From NCBI GenBank assembly GCA_903885555.1, contig CAISIV010000320.1:1-52981 (forward strand): DNA of 52,981 bases, read 5' to 3'. The translations under genes and the position numbers were made by a program. This DNA is from an uncultured Hyphomicrobiales bacterium (lineage in GTDB: Bacteria; Pseudomonadota; Alphaproteobacteria; Rhizobiales; Xanthobacteraceae). Below are positions 1-7,960 of this stretch, piece by piece (the stretch's first letter is position 1; each line of letters opens with the position of its first letter). The notes beneath the pieces were generated by a model. That model ran no database searches. It was not told where the DNA came from and saw nothing but the letters and a program-made list of their open reading frames with translations.

Positions 1-1
1 G

Positions 2-793
2 GCCGAGGCGGTCATCGTCGAGAGCAAACCTGGCGCGGGCAACAGCACTGGAGCGCTCTATGTCGCTCAGTCGCCTCCGGATGGCTACACGCTACTTATC
101 ATTAGCGACTCGATTACCGTTAATCCCAGCCTATATCCGAGGCTCGACAAGGACCCGCTGACCCAATTTTCGCCTATATCGATTCTCGTGACTGCGCCGC
201 AACTTTTGATCGTTCGCTCCGATATCGAAATATCTAATCTACGAGATTTCATAGCGCTGGCAAAAACGAAGAACCTTAACGTTGCCTCCGCCGGAATTGG
301 TACGATTAGTGATCTGACTCAAATATTCATGGAGCAGCGCACCGGCATTAAATCGGCCCACATCCCCTTTCACGGCGCCGGGCCGGCAGTAACGGCGATC
401 CTTGGTAAACACGTTGACGCTGCATGGGTCATGCCTGCCCCAGCTCTGGCCTATATCGCCGCAGGCCAGATTAAAGCGCTAGCGGTAACGGGGGTATCCC
501 GTGATCCCAATTTGCCGCAAGTGCCAACCGCCGAGGAGCAGGGGCTATCGAATTTTCAAATCATGAACTGGCAAGGTTTGTTTGCTCCTGCCAATACGCC
601 AAGACCGATCGTCGAAAAAATTGCGCATGCCGTCACCGCGGCCTTACAGAAGCCGGCCGTGCGAGCTCGCATGGCATCCCTCGGATTCGAGGCGCGCGGC
701 GACGGACCGGAGGAAGCCGCAGAGCAGGTTCGAGTAAACGTCGCGCGGTGGTCTGCCGTCTTGGCGAAGGCCGGAAATGACGCGACAAAATAG
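2..793 (+). CDS. Bug/TctC-family substrate-binding protein, 5' end outside window
   Basis: The frame is open from base 2, so the gene begins upstream; about 263 C-terminal residues are present. The order of motifs is that of Bug (tripartite tricarboxylate receptor) proteins: a V-E-S-K-P-G-A-G-N segment, then P-P-D-G-Y-T, and later HIPFHGAGPAVTAIL and an A-L-A-V-T-G stretch. The family comprises periplasmic Venus-flytrap proteins that bind carboxylates; the signal peptide would lie outside the window. No TctA/TctB membrane genes are visible. Codon use is clearly more AT-rich (ata, tta, aat codons) than in the Bug genes a few kb away. Together with the tRNA fragment downstream, this suggests it belongs to a transferred segment. 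The family call is firm; the ligand is unknown. Confidence 0.85.
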   Translation, partial: AEAVIVESKPGAGNSTGALYVAQSPPDGYTLLIISDSITVNPSLYPRLDKDPLTQFSPISILVTAPQLLIVRSDIEISNLRDFIALAKTKNLNVASAGIGTISDLTQIFMEQRTGIKSAHIPFHGAGPAVTAILGKHVDAAWVMPAPALAYIAAGQIKALAVTGVSRDPNLPQVPTAEEQGLSNFQIMNWQGLFAPANTPRPIVEKIAHAVTAALQKPAVRARMASLGFEARGDGPEEAAEQVRVNVARWSAVLAKAGNDATK

Positions 794-1768
794 ATAAAGA
801 GGATCGAGTATCTCTATCGGTTTTTGGGACCAGCGGGCGAGCTGGCCACCGAGAGTGCGCCGAGCGGAATCCCACAGCGCTGCCATCTCGCCTCGCCCGA
901 CCGGCGACCACCGGGCGCCGTCCTCGTCCAGAAGGCGCGGCGGCGGTCGCCCGGCCATCTGCCAACAGCCGGCGGCCGCGTCGACCGCAGCCCCTCGTCA
1001 ACGCCGGCGCTAGAGGCCCGGCCTCGGCATAAAGCTATCGAGACTACATCGGCCGGCAGGCTTGCAATTGTAACGCGCCGATCATGCCTCACGGCTTGGC
1101 AAGCCGATTTCGCTCAACGCTTCCGACATTCAATCGTCTGATTTTCCTCGAGGTACATTAAGCATACCCTCGAGACGGCTTTGATTTCATCAAATGTCCA
1201 GCTGTAGGCTTTGGGGCCGTCGCATTTGCGAGGCGGCCGCCGCCCGGTGCGCTAACACCGAACGACGGCCTGACCAGGATCGAAAGGAACTCGACCATGG
1301 CTAACGCCATTACTACCGCTGATTCGGCGGCCCGTCCCGATCTCATCCCGCTCGTCCGCATGTGCCCGCCTAAGGGCAGCATCGCCATGACCATCGCCCA
1401 CGAGCGGACGGCCTAGTCGGCCGATCGGGATCGCGCGAGACCTGCTTCTCCAAGAGGTCCGACCTCGGCCGGATCCGTCCGGCACCGATCATCTTTAAGG
1501 AGCGATAACGTACTCGTCGTACGCGGTGCAAAGCCTGTGAGATTTATCTTGAGCTGGATTTTGAATTCGTCAAACCAAATCTACCAATCCCTTACGCCAT
1601 CCCCTGGATTCTTATCCTGGCAAAGCGTTAAGTTTGTCGCGAGCGCACTCTTGGTTTCTTGGCACAAATCTGGCACAGTTGGGATCGAAATCCAGCGATC
1701 TCAAGCGAAAGCTGGCGATACTTTAATGTTGATTTTGTTGGGTTTTGGCGAAACCAGACCTTAAGGCG
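794..1768. other. gene-poor stretch at the edge of a probable genomic island
   Basis: Nearly 1 kb separates the Bug fragment from the tRNA fragment. Open frames here are short, overlap on both strands and show no recognisable protein motif. Composition shifts from GC-rich (about 830-1010) to AT-rich (about 1540-1760), unlike the even composition to the right of 1820. The only start with a plausible ribosome-binding site is the 39-codon frame at 1297, listed separately. No terminal inverted repeats or transposase signatures were seen. The stretch may hold decayed mobile-element sequence. Confidence 0.5.
1297..1416 (+). CDS. possible 39-aa small protein
   Basis: An ATG at 1297 is preceded 6 bases upstream by AAAGGAAC, a reasonable ribosome-binding site, and opens a 39-codon frame ending in TAG at 1416. 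The peptide begins MANAITTADSAARPDL and contains a C-P-P-K-G segment; no family is recognised. It lies in otherwise gene-poor DNA between the Bug fragment and the tRNA fragment. It could be a real small protein, the start of a decayed gene, or chance. Only the ribosome-binding site favours it. Confidence 0.22.
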   Translation: MANAITTADSAARPDLIPLVRMCPPKGSIAMTIAHERTA

Positions 1769-1818
1769 TTGCCCTCCGAAGGCAAAGGTCAGAGGTTCGA
1801 ATCCCCTCGGGCGCGCCA
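1769..1818 (+). other. 3' fragment of tRNA-Arg(CCG), likely attachment site of an integrated element
   Basis: The segment folds as the 3' half of a tRNA. A 5-bp anticodon stem (TTGCC/GGCAA) closes the loop CTCCGAA, giving anticodon CCG (Arg). Next come a 5-base variable region, a T-arm with loop TTCGAAT (one A-C mismatch in the stem), the 3' acceptor strand CGGGCGC, discriminator G and encoded CCA. The matching 5' acceptor strand GCGCCCG and a D-arm are absent upstream, where the sequence is unrelated. Integrases that target tRNA genes commonly duplicate exactly this portion, so this is best read as an att repeat left at one island border. It is not a functional tRNA. Confidence 0.8.
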
Positions 1819-1927
1819 CTTTCTCCAAAATGCCAAGCTTCCTAGCGTGTAAGCTGCTTCAAGCGCCAATTCTTCGAATGCCAAGCCGGCCGTTCAAGAG
1901 CCGGGGCTTCATCATCCGGGAGGATCC

Positions 1928-2911
1928 ATGACCATCTCACGCCGCAGCTTTCTTGCGTCCGCAGCCTTTGGCACCGCCGCGAGTCTGTTGCCGCGCGCCG
2001 CCTTTGCCGCGTTTCCCGACCGGCCGATCCGGCTGATCGTTCCCTTCGCGGCCGGAGGCAATGCCGACATTGTCGGCCGCCTGGTCGGCGAGCGGATTTC
2101 GGTGGCGCTCGGCCAGCCGGTGATCGTCGACAATCGCGCCGGCGCCGGCGGCAGCATCGGCGCCGAAGCGGTCACGCGCGCCACGCCCGATGGCTACACG
2201 CTGCTGGTCGGCTCGAACGGACCGCTCACCGTCAATCCCTTTGTGCAGGCCAAGCTCGGCTACGACCCGCTGAAAGATTTCGCACCGGTCGCGCTGACCA
2301 GCTACGCGCCGCATTGCATTATTCTCGGCAACAAGGTCGAGGCCAAGACACTGCCCGAGCTGGTCGCGATGTCGAGGAAGGATCAGATCAGCATCGCCAC
2401 CTCCGGCGTCGGCAGCGCCACGCATATGACGCTCGAGCGTTTCAAGGCGGCGACCGGCGCCAATATCGTGCACGTGCCTTACCGCTCCGGCGGCGCGCTG
2501 ATGCCGGACCTGATCGGCGGCAGCATCCAGGCCGCGATGACCGAATTTTCCACCGCGCTGCCGCTGCACAAAGGCGGCCAGGCCCACATCGTCGCGGTGG
2601 CGCTGACCAAACGCTCGCAGCAGGCGCCCGACGTCGCGACCTTCATCGAAGGCGACGTCAAGGATTTCACCGCGTCGAGCTATATCGGCATTCTGGCGCC
2701 GACCGGCACGCCCGCGGACGTGATCGCGCAATTGCAAAAGGCCATCGAGAACGGATTGCAGGGCGGCACCACCGTCGACAGGCTGCGCGAGATGGGCTCG
2801 GAGATCGCAACGCCGGAACAGATGACGTCGGCCGGCTTCACCGCCTTCATCCGCGACGACTACAAGCGCATGGGCGAAGCGGCGAAACTGGCGGGGCTGG
2901 AGCCGAAGTAG
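1928..2911 (+). CDS. Bug/TctC-family substrate-binding protein with Tat signal
   Basis: This 327-residue protein starts with MTISRRSFLASAAFG, a twin-arginine export motif followed by a hydrophobic stretch and a probable cleavage site near A-F-A-A-F. The mature part has the Bug landmarks: F-P-D-R-P-I-R-L-I-V-P-F-A-A-G-G near residues 35-50, V-I-V-D-N-R-A-G-A-G-G near 65, and P-D-G-Y-T-L-L near 90. Such proteins bind carboxylates in the periplasm, usually for a tripartite tricarboxylate transporter, but many genomes carry far more Bug genes than transporters. GGGAGGATCC precedes the ATG. It is convergent with the TRAP-like pair and 110 bp after the tRNA fragment. Ligand unknown. Confidence 0.92.
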   Translation: MTISRRSFLASAAFGTAASLLPRAAFAAFPDRPIRLIVPFAAGGNADIVGRLVGERISVALGQPVIVDNRAGAGGSIGAEAVTRATPDGYTLLVGSNGPLTVNPFVQAKLGYDPLKDFAPVALTSYAPHCIILGNKVEAKTLPELVAMSRKDQISIATSGVGSATHMTLERFKAATGANIVHVPYRSGGALMPDLIGGSIQAAMTEFSTALPLHKGGQAHIVAVALTKRSQQAPDVATFIEGDVKDFTASSYIGILAPTGTPADVIAQLQKAIENGLQGGTTVDRLREMGSEIATPEQMTSAGFTAFIRDDYKRMGEAAKLAGLEPK

Positions 2912-3835
2912 CTACTTCACGCCAAGGCTATCGATCAGCGCGTCGCCGAACTGGCGGCGCGCTTCGGCGTAGATCGGCTTGACCGCATTCCGGAACGCGC
3001 CGCGCTCGGCTTGCGTCAGATCGACAACGTCGCAGCCGGCCGCTTCAATGGCCTTGCGCGCGTCGATTTCCTCCTGCTCCGCGTAGTCCCGCTGCAGCGG
3101 GATCGCGGCCTTCACCGCGGCCCGCACGGCGTCCTGCAGATCCTTTGGCCATGAATCAAAACTCTGGCGATGCGCGGCGACGACACGCGACACATAGAAG
3201 TGGTTGGTCAGCGTATGGAACTTGTGCAATTTGTGCGCGCCGTAGGTCACCGTATTGGCCAGCGGATTTTCCTGGCCGTCGATCTCGCCGTTTTTCAGCG
3301 CGGCGATCAGCTTGGCGAGGCCGACATGCACCGGCTTTGCGCCGAGCAACTCGAAGGTGCGCGCCTGGATCGGGCTGTTGAGCGTGCGGATGCTCATGCC
3401 CTGGAAATCGGCGGGCGAACGCACCGGGCGGATGGAGTTTGAAATATGCCGGAAGCCGTTTTCGAAAAATCCGAGCACACGGCTGTTGGTCTTGGTTTCG
3501 ATCGCGGACGCCAGCAGCGCACCGAACGTGCCGTCGATCGCGGTGCGCGCCGCGGCCTCGTTTTGAAACAGAAACGGCAAATCGGCGAAACCGACATCCG
3601 GCATCAGGCCGCTGGTCGACTGGTAGCCGATCGACAGCGCGCCGCGCTCGACCAGCGACAGCACGTCCTCGGCGTTATAGCCGAGGTCCATGACGTTCCA
3701 GACATATTGGATATCGACGCGCGGACCGAATTGGACCTTGAGCTTGTCGCCAATGATCTTGAGCGCACGGCTGAAGGTGGTCGATGGCGGACCGTAGCCG
3801 CCGAGCCGGATCTGAATCACTTCGCCCATCATCAT
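2912..3835 (-). CDS. TRAP transporter DctP-like solute-binding protein without signal peptide
   Basis: About 307 residues with the DctP fold pattern: an early Y-G-P-P-S-T-T-F segment, G-Y-Q-S-T-S-G-L-M-P near residue 80, a central R-T-L-N-S-P-I-Q-A-R-T, then the family's N-G-E-I-D-G-Q-E-N-P motif. DctP proteins bind carboxylates for TRAP transporters. The ATG at 3835 overlaps the stop of the upstream paralogue by one base (TGATG), suggesting translational coupling; a GTG at 3847 is an alternative start. Neither start supplies a signal peptide, and no DctQ/DctM membrane genes are nearby. It may work in the cytoplasm, be exported unusually, or have lost its leader. Confidence 0.85.
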   Translation of the reverse strand: MMMGEVIQIRLGGYGPPSTTFSRALKIIGDKLKVQFGPRVDIQYVWNVMDLGYNAEDVLSLVERGALSIGYQSTSGLMPDVGFADLPFLFQNEAAARTAIDGTFGALLASAIETKTNSRVLGFFENGFRHISNSIRPVRSPADFQGMSIRTLNSPIQARTFELLGAKPVHVGLAKLIAALKNGEIDGQENPLANTVTYGAHKLHKFHTLTNHFYVSRVVAAHRQSFDSWPKDLQDAVRAAVKAAIPLQRDYAEQEEIDARKAIEAAGCDVVDLTQAERGAFRNAVKPIYAEARRQFGDALIDSLGVK

Positions 3836-4959
3836 CACTGGCCCCACTGAATCGGATCGGCGATGGCATCGACCATCAACTGATCCGGCGATTTGTTTTG
3901 GTATTTCTTCGTCAGTGTTTCGATGGCCGCGATCATACGCGCAGCGGGCCGCCCCGCACCCTCTTCGCTGGTAACGAAATTGCCGATCACCGGCGCGACA
4001 CGTTGCCTGATCTGCGCCCAGTCATTGGCGGAAAATTCGATGAATTCGCAACCGGCGGCGCGGAACTTGTCGCGGGCGCGTGCGCCTTCCAGCCCGTAGA
4101 ACACCTGGCATTCGGCCTGCGCCTCGGCGCGCAACCAGGCGTGCAGGATTTTCTGCAAGTCCCCCGGCAGGCTTTGCCAGAACGTCCTGCTCATGCCGAA
4201 TTCGGTGTTGTTGCGCACCAGTCCGAGCGAGGTGCGATAGCGCGCCTTGGTGCCGATGCCGAAGACTTCGGCCGGGCCGTCGGAAATGTGCATGGCGTCG
4301 AGTGCGCCGGAGGCAAAGGCCTCTTTCTTCTCCAGCGAACTGCCCGGCACCGGAATGGCGCCCAGCGCGCGGATCACATTGCCCTCGATGCCGTCATTGC
4401 CGCCGATACGCAGGCCCTGCAGATCGGCCAGCGTGCGGATCGGCTTCATGCTGAACAGATGAAAGGCGCTGGTCGCCTTCAACCGACCCATGACGATGCC
4501 CTGCTTCTCGACATCGGCGCGGAAGAAATCGGAATAGAGTTCTTCCGAAATCGCGGTGCCGATCTCGGCGCTGGCGAACAGGCCCGGCAGCCGCAGCCCC
4601 TGCACCAATGTGTAGGTCTCGTTGTCCCAGGCCGAGTAACACGGCGCGAAATCGGTGCGACCGTCCCGCAGCGCCGCCACGGCTTCGCGCTCGGCGTGCA
4701 CGCTTGCGCCCCAGCGGTCGTCGACGAGGATTTTGCCGCGCGTCATGCGCTCGAGAACCTTGAAGGCCGGCTTGAACACTTCGCGCACCACCGACGCGGT
4801 TTCGGGCGGATGCCCCGTGACCTTCATCGTGAACGGCGCGCCGGAATAGAGAACCGGCAGTGGGGAGACGTCGGCATATTGCCCCGTCAGCCAGTCACGC
4901 GCGACGCGGCAGCGCGCGTAGGCTTCCGCACTGTCGACATCATCACTGTTGCGGGACAT
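3835..4959 (-). CDS. TRAP DctP-like protein, divergent paralogue without signal peptide
   Basis: A 374-residue protein, similar in outline to DctP solute-binding proteins: an I-R-T-L-A-D-L-Q-G-L-R-I-G-G motif in the middle, then G-A-L-D-A-M-H-I-S-D-G-P. The N-terminus (MSRNSDDVDSAEAYARCR) is hydrophilic, with no export signal. The frame stays open upstream to 5607, but that part lies antisense to the Bug gene at 5047, so the ATG at 4959 is preferred. It is the first gene of a two-gene unit with the overlapping paralogue and is divergent from the Bug-amidohydrolase operon across an 87-bp gap that probably holds both promoters. Binding of a related carboxylate is inferred from context only. Confidence 0.78.
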   Translation of the reverse strand: MSRNSDDVDSAEAYARCRVARDWLTGQYADVSPLPVLYSGAPFTMKVTGHPPETASVVREVFKPAFKVLERMTRGKILVDDRWGASVHAEREAVAALRDGRTDFAPCYSAWDNETYTLVQGLRLPGLFASAEIGTAISEELYSDFFRADVEKQGIVMGRLKATSAFHLFSMKPIRTLADLQGLRIGGNDGIEGNVIRALGAIPVPGSSLEKKEAFASGALDAMHISDGPAEVFGIGTKARYRTSLGLVRNNTEFGMSRTFWQSLPGDLQKILHAWLRAEAQAECQVFYGLEGARARDKFRAAGCEFIEFSANDWAQIRQRVAPVIGNFVTSEEGAGRPAARMIAAIETLTKKYQNKSPDQLMVDAIADPIQWGQ

Positions 4960-5046
4960 GTCATTCACAGGTGTGATATCCACGGCGCGCACTGCTTGAG
5001 CTGCGCGAAATTCCAGTTTGACGTTGTGAAAATGGAGAACGTTCAC

Positions 5047-6048
5047 ATGCCGTTCGCCTTTATAGGCCTCAGGCCGGCGCTGGCAATTCTGTGCTGCGCC
5101 GCTGTGGGCGCGGCGCAAATTGAAGCCCGGGCCGAAACTTTTCCGGCACGGCCGATCACGCTGGTGGTGGCGGTGCAGGCCGGAACGGCGGGCGATCTGG
5201 TCGGGCGGGTGCTGGCGGAATCGGTCGGCGCCAAATTCGGCCAGCGCATCGTCGTCGAAAATGTGCTGGGCGCCGGCGGCGCCATCGGCGCGCAGCGCGT
5301 CGTCCGCGCCGAACCGAACGGCTACACCATCGGCCTGTTCAACAACGGCGTTCATGCGATCCTGCCGAACACGGGCACGCCGATGGGCTTCGATCCCTGG
5401 ACCGATCTGGCGCCGGTGACGCTGCTGGTCGAGACCAATTCGGTGCTGATCGCGAGCCCCAACCTGAAAGCCAGGTCGCTGCGCGAACTGATCGACATGG
5501 CGAAAGCCGCGCCCGACAAACTCAATTACGCCTCGGTTGCTTTCGGCAGCCCGCAGCATCTGGCGATGGAGCAACTCAAATCCGACGCCGGCATCGAGAT
5601 GATGCACGTGCCCTATCGCGGCGGCGCGCAGGCAACCATGGCGGTGGCGCAGAGCGAAGTCGACGTGTTCTGGATCAACACCTCGGTGGCGCTACCGTTC
5701 ATCGAGGCCGGCAAGGTGCGGCCTCTGGCGGTTGGATCACGCCAGCGCGTGTCGGTGCTGCCCGACGTGCCGACGGTGCGCGAACAGGGCCTGCCGAATT
5801 ACGAATATACCGGGCTCTATACTTTGTTCGCCCCGGCGCGCACGCCGCAGCCGATCATGGACATGCTGAGCAAGGCCTTCGCCGAAGGGCTGGCCGATCC
5901 GAAAGTGGTTGCGATCCTCAAACAGCAAGGCTTCACGCCGCATCCGAGCACGGCCGCGGAAGTGACCGAGATGCTGCGGCAGGACAGCGCACGCATCGCA
6001 CCGATCATGAAGCGTATCGGCATGACGACGGGAGCGGAATCGAAATGA
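5047..6048 (+). CDS. Bug/TctC-family substrate-binding protein
   Basis: The 333-residue product begins MPFAFIGLRPALAILC, a Sec-type leader with a likely cut after the A-E-A-R-A region, followed by F-P-A-R-P-I-T-L-V-V-A-V-Q-A-G-T and V-V-E-N-V-L-G-A-G-G. The ATG at 5047 has GGAGAAC six bases upstream and was chosen over an in-frame ATG at 5032. The open frame reaching back to 3784 is antisense to the TRAP-like gene. It overlaps the amidohydrolase gene by four bases (ATGA), so the two are almost certainly co-translated. The pairing suggests the bound ligand or a product of it is the hydrolase substrate. Confidence 0.92.
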   Translation: MPFAFIGLRPALAILCCAAVGAAQIEARAETFPARPITLVVAVQAGTAGDLVGRVLAESVGAKFGQRIVVENVLGAGGAIGAQRVVRAEPNGYTIGLFNNGVHAILPNTGTPMGFDPWTDLAPVTLLVETNSVLIASPNLKARSLRELIDMAKAAPDKLNYASVAFGSPQHLAMEQLKSDAGIEMMHVPYRGGAQATMAVAQSEVDVFWINTSVALPFIEAGKVRPLAVGSRQRVSVLPDVPTVREQGLPNYEYTGLYTLFAPARTPQPIMDMLSKAFAEGLADPKVVAILKQQGFTPHPSTAAEVTEMLRQDSARIAPIMKRIGMTTGAESK

Positions 6049-6884
6049 GCGGAAAACTGCCGGCGGGCGCCTGCGACACGCATTGCCACGTATTCGGACC
6101 GGCGGCGAAGTTTCCCTATGCCGAGCCGCGCAGCTACACGCCGGACGACGCGCCGCTCGAGGCTTATCTCGCGATGCTCGACCGTCTCGGCTTCGACCGC
6201 GGCGTACTGGTGCAGCCATCGGCTTACGGCCGCGACAACACGGCGATGCTCGATGCGCTGACGCGCGAACCGAAACGGCTGCGCGGCGTCGCGGTCGGCG
6301 GCACCGAGCTGACGCCGGCGGTTTTGAAAGCGTGGCACAAGGCTGGCGTTCGCGCGCTGCGGGCCAACGAATTCCGCCGCGACGGCAAGCCCTATTATCA
6401 GAACGGCGTCGGCCTGAAAGACGTCGAACCGTTTTATCCGCTGATGCAGGAGCTCGGTTGGCATCTGCAATTGTGGATCGACACCCGCGACCTGCCCGAA
6501 CTGATGCCGCAGCTCGACCGCGTGCCGGTGCCGATCGTGGTCGACCATATGGGGCGGCTCGAACATCATCACGGCACGCACAATCCGGGCTTCCAGGCGC
6601 TGCTGCGCGCGGTCGGCGGCGGAAAGTTCTGGGCCAAGCTGTCGGGCACCTATCGTCTCGGCGCAACGCCGCCAGATTACGCGCAGGCCAAGCCGTTTCA
6701 CGACGCGCTGGTCGCCGCCAATCCGCAGAATCTGGTATGGGGCACCGACTGGCCGCATCCGCGCCCCGAAGGTCCGGTGCCGGATGCGCAACGTCTGATT
6801 GATGTGTTTCTGGAATGGACGCCATCGCCCGCGCTGCGGCAGGCGATCCTCACCGACAATCCGGCAAGACTCTACGACTTTTAA
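6045..6884 (+). CDS. amidohydrolase, 2-pyrone-4,6-dicarboxylate lactonase (LigI)-like
   Basis: A 279-residue TIM-barrel metal hydrolase of the amidohydrolase_2 family. It opens with A-G-A-C-D-T-H-C-H-V-F-G-P, carrying the H-x-H metal motif (His13, His15). V-V-D-H-M-G-R follows at about residues 165-171, and WGTDWPHP near 230 supplies the catalytic Asp. This N-terminal signature and length match the LigI group, which hydrolyses 2-pyrone-4,6-dicarboxylate in the protocatechuate 4,5-cleavage route; related members act on other lactones. No other lig genes are visible, so the exact substrate is unproven. It is translationally coupled to the Bug protein, pointing to uptake plus hydrolysis of one carboxylate. 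Confidence 0.85.
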   Translation: MSGKLPAGACDTHCHVFGPAAKFPYAEPRSYTPDDAPLEAYLAMLDRLGFDRGVLVQPSAYGRDNTAMLDALTREPKRLRGVAVGGTELTPAVLKAWHKAGVRALRANEFRRDGKPYYQNGVGLKDVEPFYPLMQELGWHLQLWIDTRDLPELMPQLDRVPVPIVVDHMGRLEHHHGTHNPGFQALLRAVGGGKFWAKLSGTYRLGATPPDYAQAKPFHDALVAANPQNLVWGTDWPHPRPEGPVPDAQRLIDVFLEWTPSPALRQAILTDNPARLYDF

Positions 6885-6915
6885 AAGCCTGTACGATTTC
6901 CCGAAGGCGTAATCT

Positions 6916-7410
6916 TTAGGAGAACGACTCGAGATCGAACGCCGGCGCCGGACGGCGCGGCTCGGGAACATAGCTGTCGCCGATCTTCACCATCGGACGC
7001 GGATTGACCGCGATCGAGGTCAGCCGGTCACGCAAGGCCTTCGGCGACGTCGGCTTCACCAGAAACTCGTGAACGCCGGCCTGAATGGCCTGCACCACCG
7101 CCGAGCGTTCGGCGCGGTGCGTCAACATGATGATCGGCAGATTGGGCCGCGGGAAAACGCCGGGCGAACGCACGATGTGCATTACTTCCATGCCGTCGAG
7201 CACCGGCATGTCCCAGTCGAGCAGCATGACATCGGGATCGTTGAGCCGGATCTGTTCGAGACCGGCGAGCCCGTCGGAGGCTTCGATCACCGACTTGGCG
7301 CCGAGGTTCATCAGCATCGTGCGCGTCAGCTTGCGCATATAATGATTGCCATCGACAATCAGAATATTGAGGCCTTGCAGCAGCTTTTCGACGGTCTTGG
7401 TCTCGTTCAT
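6916..7410 (-). CDS. single-domain CheY-like response regulator
   Basis: A receiver domain with little else: I-L-I-V-D-G-N near residue 17, M-L-L-D-W-D-M-P-V-L-D-G-M-E near 65 (phosphoacceptor Asp inside), T-H-R near 97 and V-K-P-T-S near 120. A short proline-rich tail (E-P-R-R-P-A-P-A) ends in D-L-E-S-F-S. There is no DNA-binding output domain, so it probably signals by protein contact. The first acidic-pocket motif reads D-G-N instead of the usual D-D/E-D, which may weaken Mg binding. The ATG at 7410 has a GGAA upstream; ATG codons at 7443 and 7437 are alternatives. No partner histidine kinase is adjacent. Confidence 0.88.
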   Translation of the reverse strand: MNETKTVEKLLQGLNILIVDGNHYMRKLTRTMLMNLGAKSVIEASDGLAGLEQIRLNDPDVMLLDWDMPVLDGMEVMHIVRSPGVFPRPNLPIIMLTHRAERSAVVQAIQAGVHEFLVKPTSPKALRDRLTSIAVNPRPMVKIGDSYVPEPRRPAPAFDLESFS

Positions 7411-7589
7411 GAGCGCAATTCCAATGGCTGGCGTCATGCTCAAACTACGACACAGACTCTCTCGTTCCCGTAAGACGAAACCGTCAAATTTTATCGATAC
7501 CGCCCTGCCGTTCTGAAATCGGTAACTATATAGGGGCCGACGGCCTTATGCTTTCCGCACTATTACCGGCAAAGACGGAGCGATCGACG

Positions 7590-7949
7590 ATGAAACTTCC
7601 CGGCCCCGACCATCCGATCACCATCACACCGAACGAAAAGCGCGTCCGCGTCACGGTTGGCGGCCAAATTATCGCCGACACCACCCAGGCGCTGCGCTTG
7701 CAGGAGGCAAGCTATCCGCCGGTGCTCTATATTCCGCGCGCCGACGCCAAAATGGATTTGTTTACCAAGACCAGCAACGCCAGCCATTGTCCGTACAAGG
7801 GCGAAGCCAGTTATTTCTCGGTCGCGGCCGGCGGCAAGACCGCCGAGAACGCGGTGTGGTCGTATGAGACGCCGTTTCCGGCGATGGCCGAGATCAAGGA
7901 ATATCTGGCGTTCTATCCGAACCGGGTGGACGGCATGGAAGAGAGCTGA
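7590..7949 (+). CDS. DUF427-family protein
   Basis: A 119-residue single-domain protein beginning MKLPGPDHPITI. It has the DUF427 pattern of a beta-rich N-terminal part, Y-P-P-V-L-Y-I-P-R-A-D near residue 42, S-H-C-P-Y-K-G-E-A-S-Y-F near 65 and A-F-Y-P-N-R-V-D-G near the end. The family is widespread and lacks a firm biochemical role. Its conserved C-P-Y-K-G loop is intact here. The ATG at 7590 fits the domain start; an upstream in-frame ATG at 7548 would add 14 unconserved residues. It stands alone between the response regulator and the HtrA-like gene. Confidence 0.85.
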   Translation: MKLPGPDHPITITPNEKRVRVTVGGQIIADTTQALRLQEASYPPVLYIPRADAKMDLFTKTSNASHCPYKGEASYFSVAAGGKTAENAVWSYETPFPAMAEIKEYLAFYPNRVDGMEES

Positions 7950-7960
7950 CGCTCTCTTCC

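Noticed and set aside
824-1141. Plus-strand 105-codon frame and overlapping minus-strand frames in the island edge
   Set aside because: All are Arg/Pro-rich GC shadow-like frames on both strands without ribosome-binding sites or recognisable motifs.
1628-1828. Minus-strand frame with an R-P-R-G-F-E-P-L-T-F-A-F-G-G-Q segment
   Set aside because: This peptide is a well-known artefact of translating the 3' half of tRNA genes in antisense; here it comes from the tRNA-Arg fragment.
3784-5046. Plus-strand frame running into the Bug gene
   Set aside because: It is antisense to two TRAP-like genes; the Bug leader peptide and ribosome-binding site place the start at 5047.
4960-5607. Upstream extension of the second TRAP-like gene
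   Set aside because: It overlaps the Bug gene at 5047 in antisense and shows no TRAP similarity; the ATG at 4959 starts the recognisable protein.
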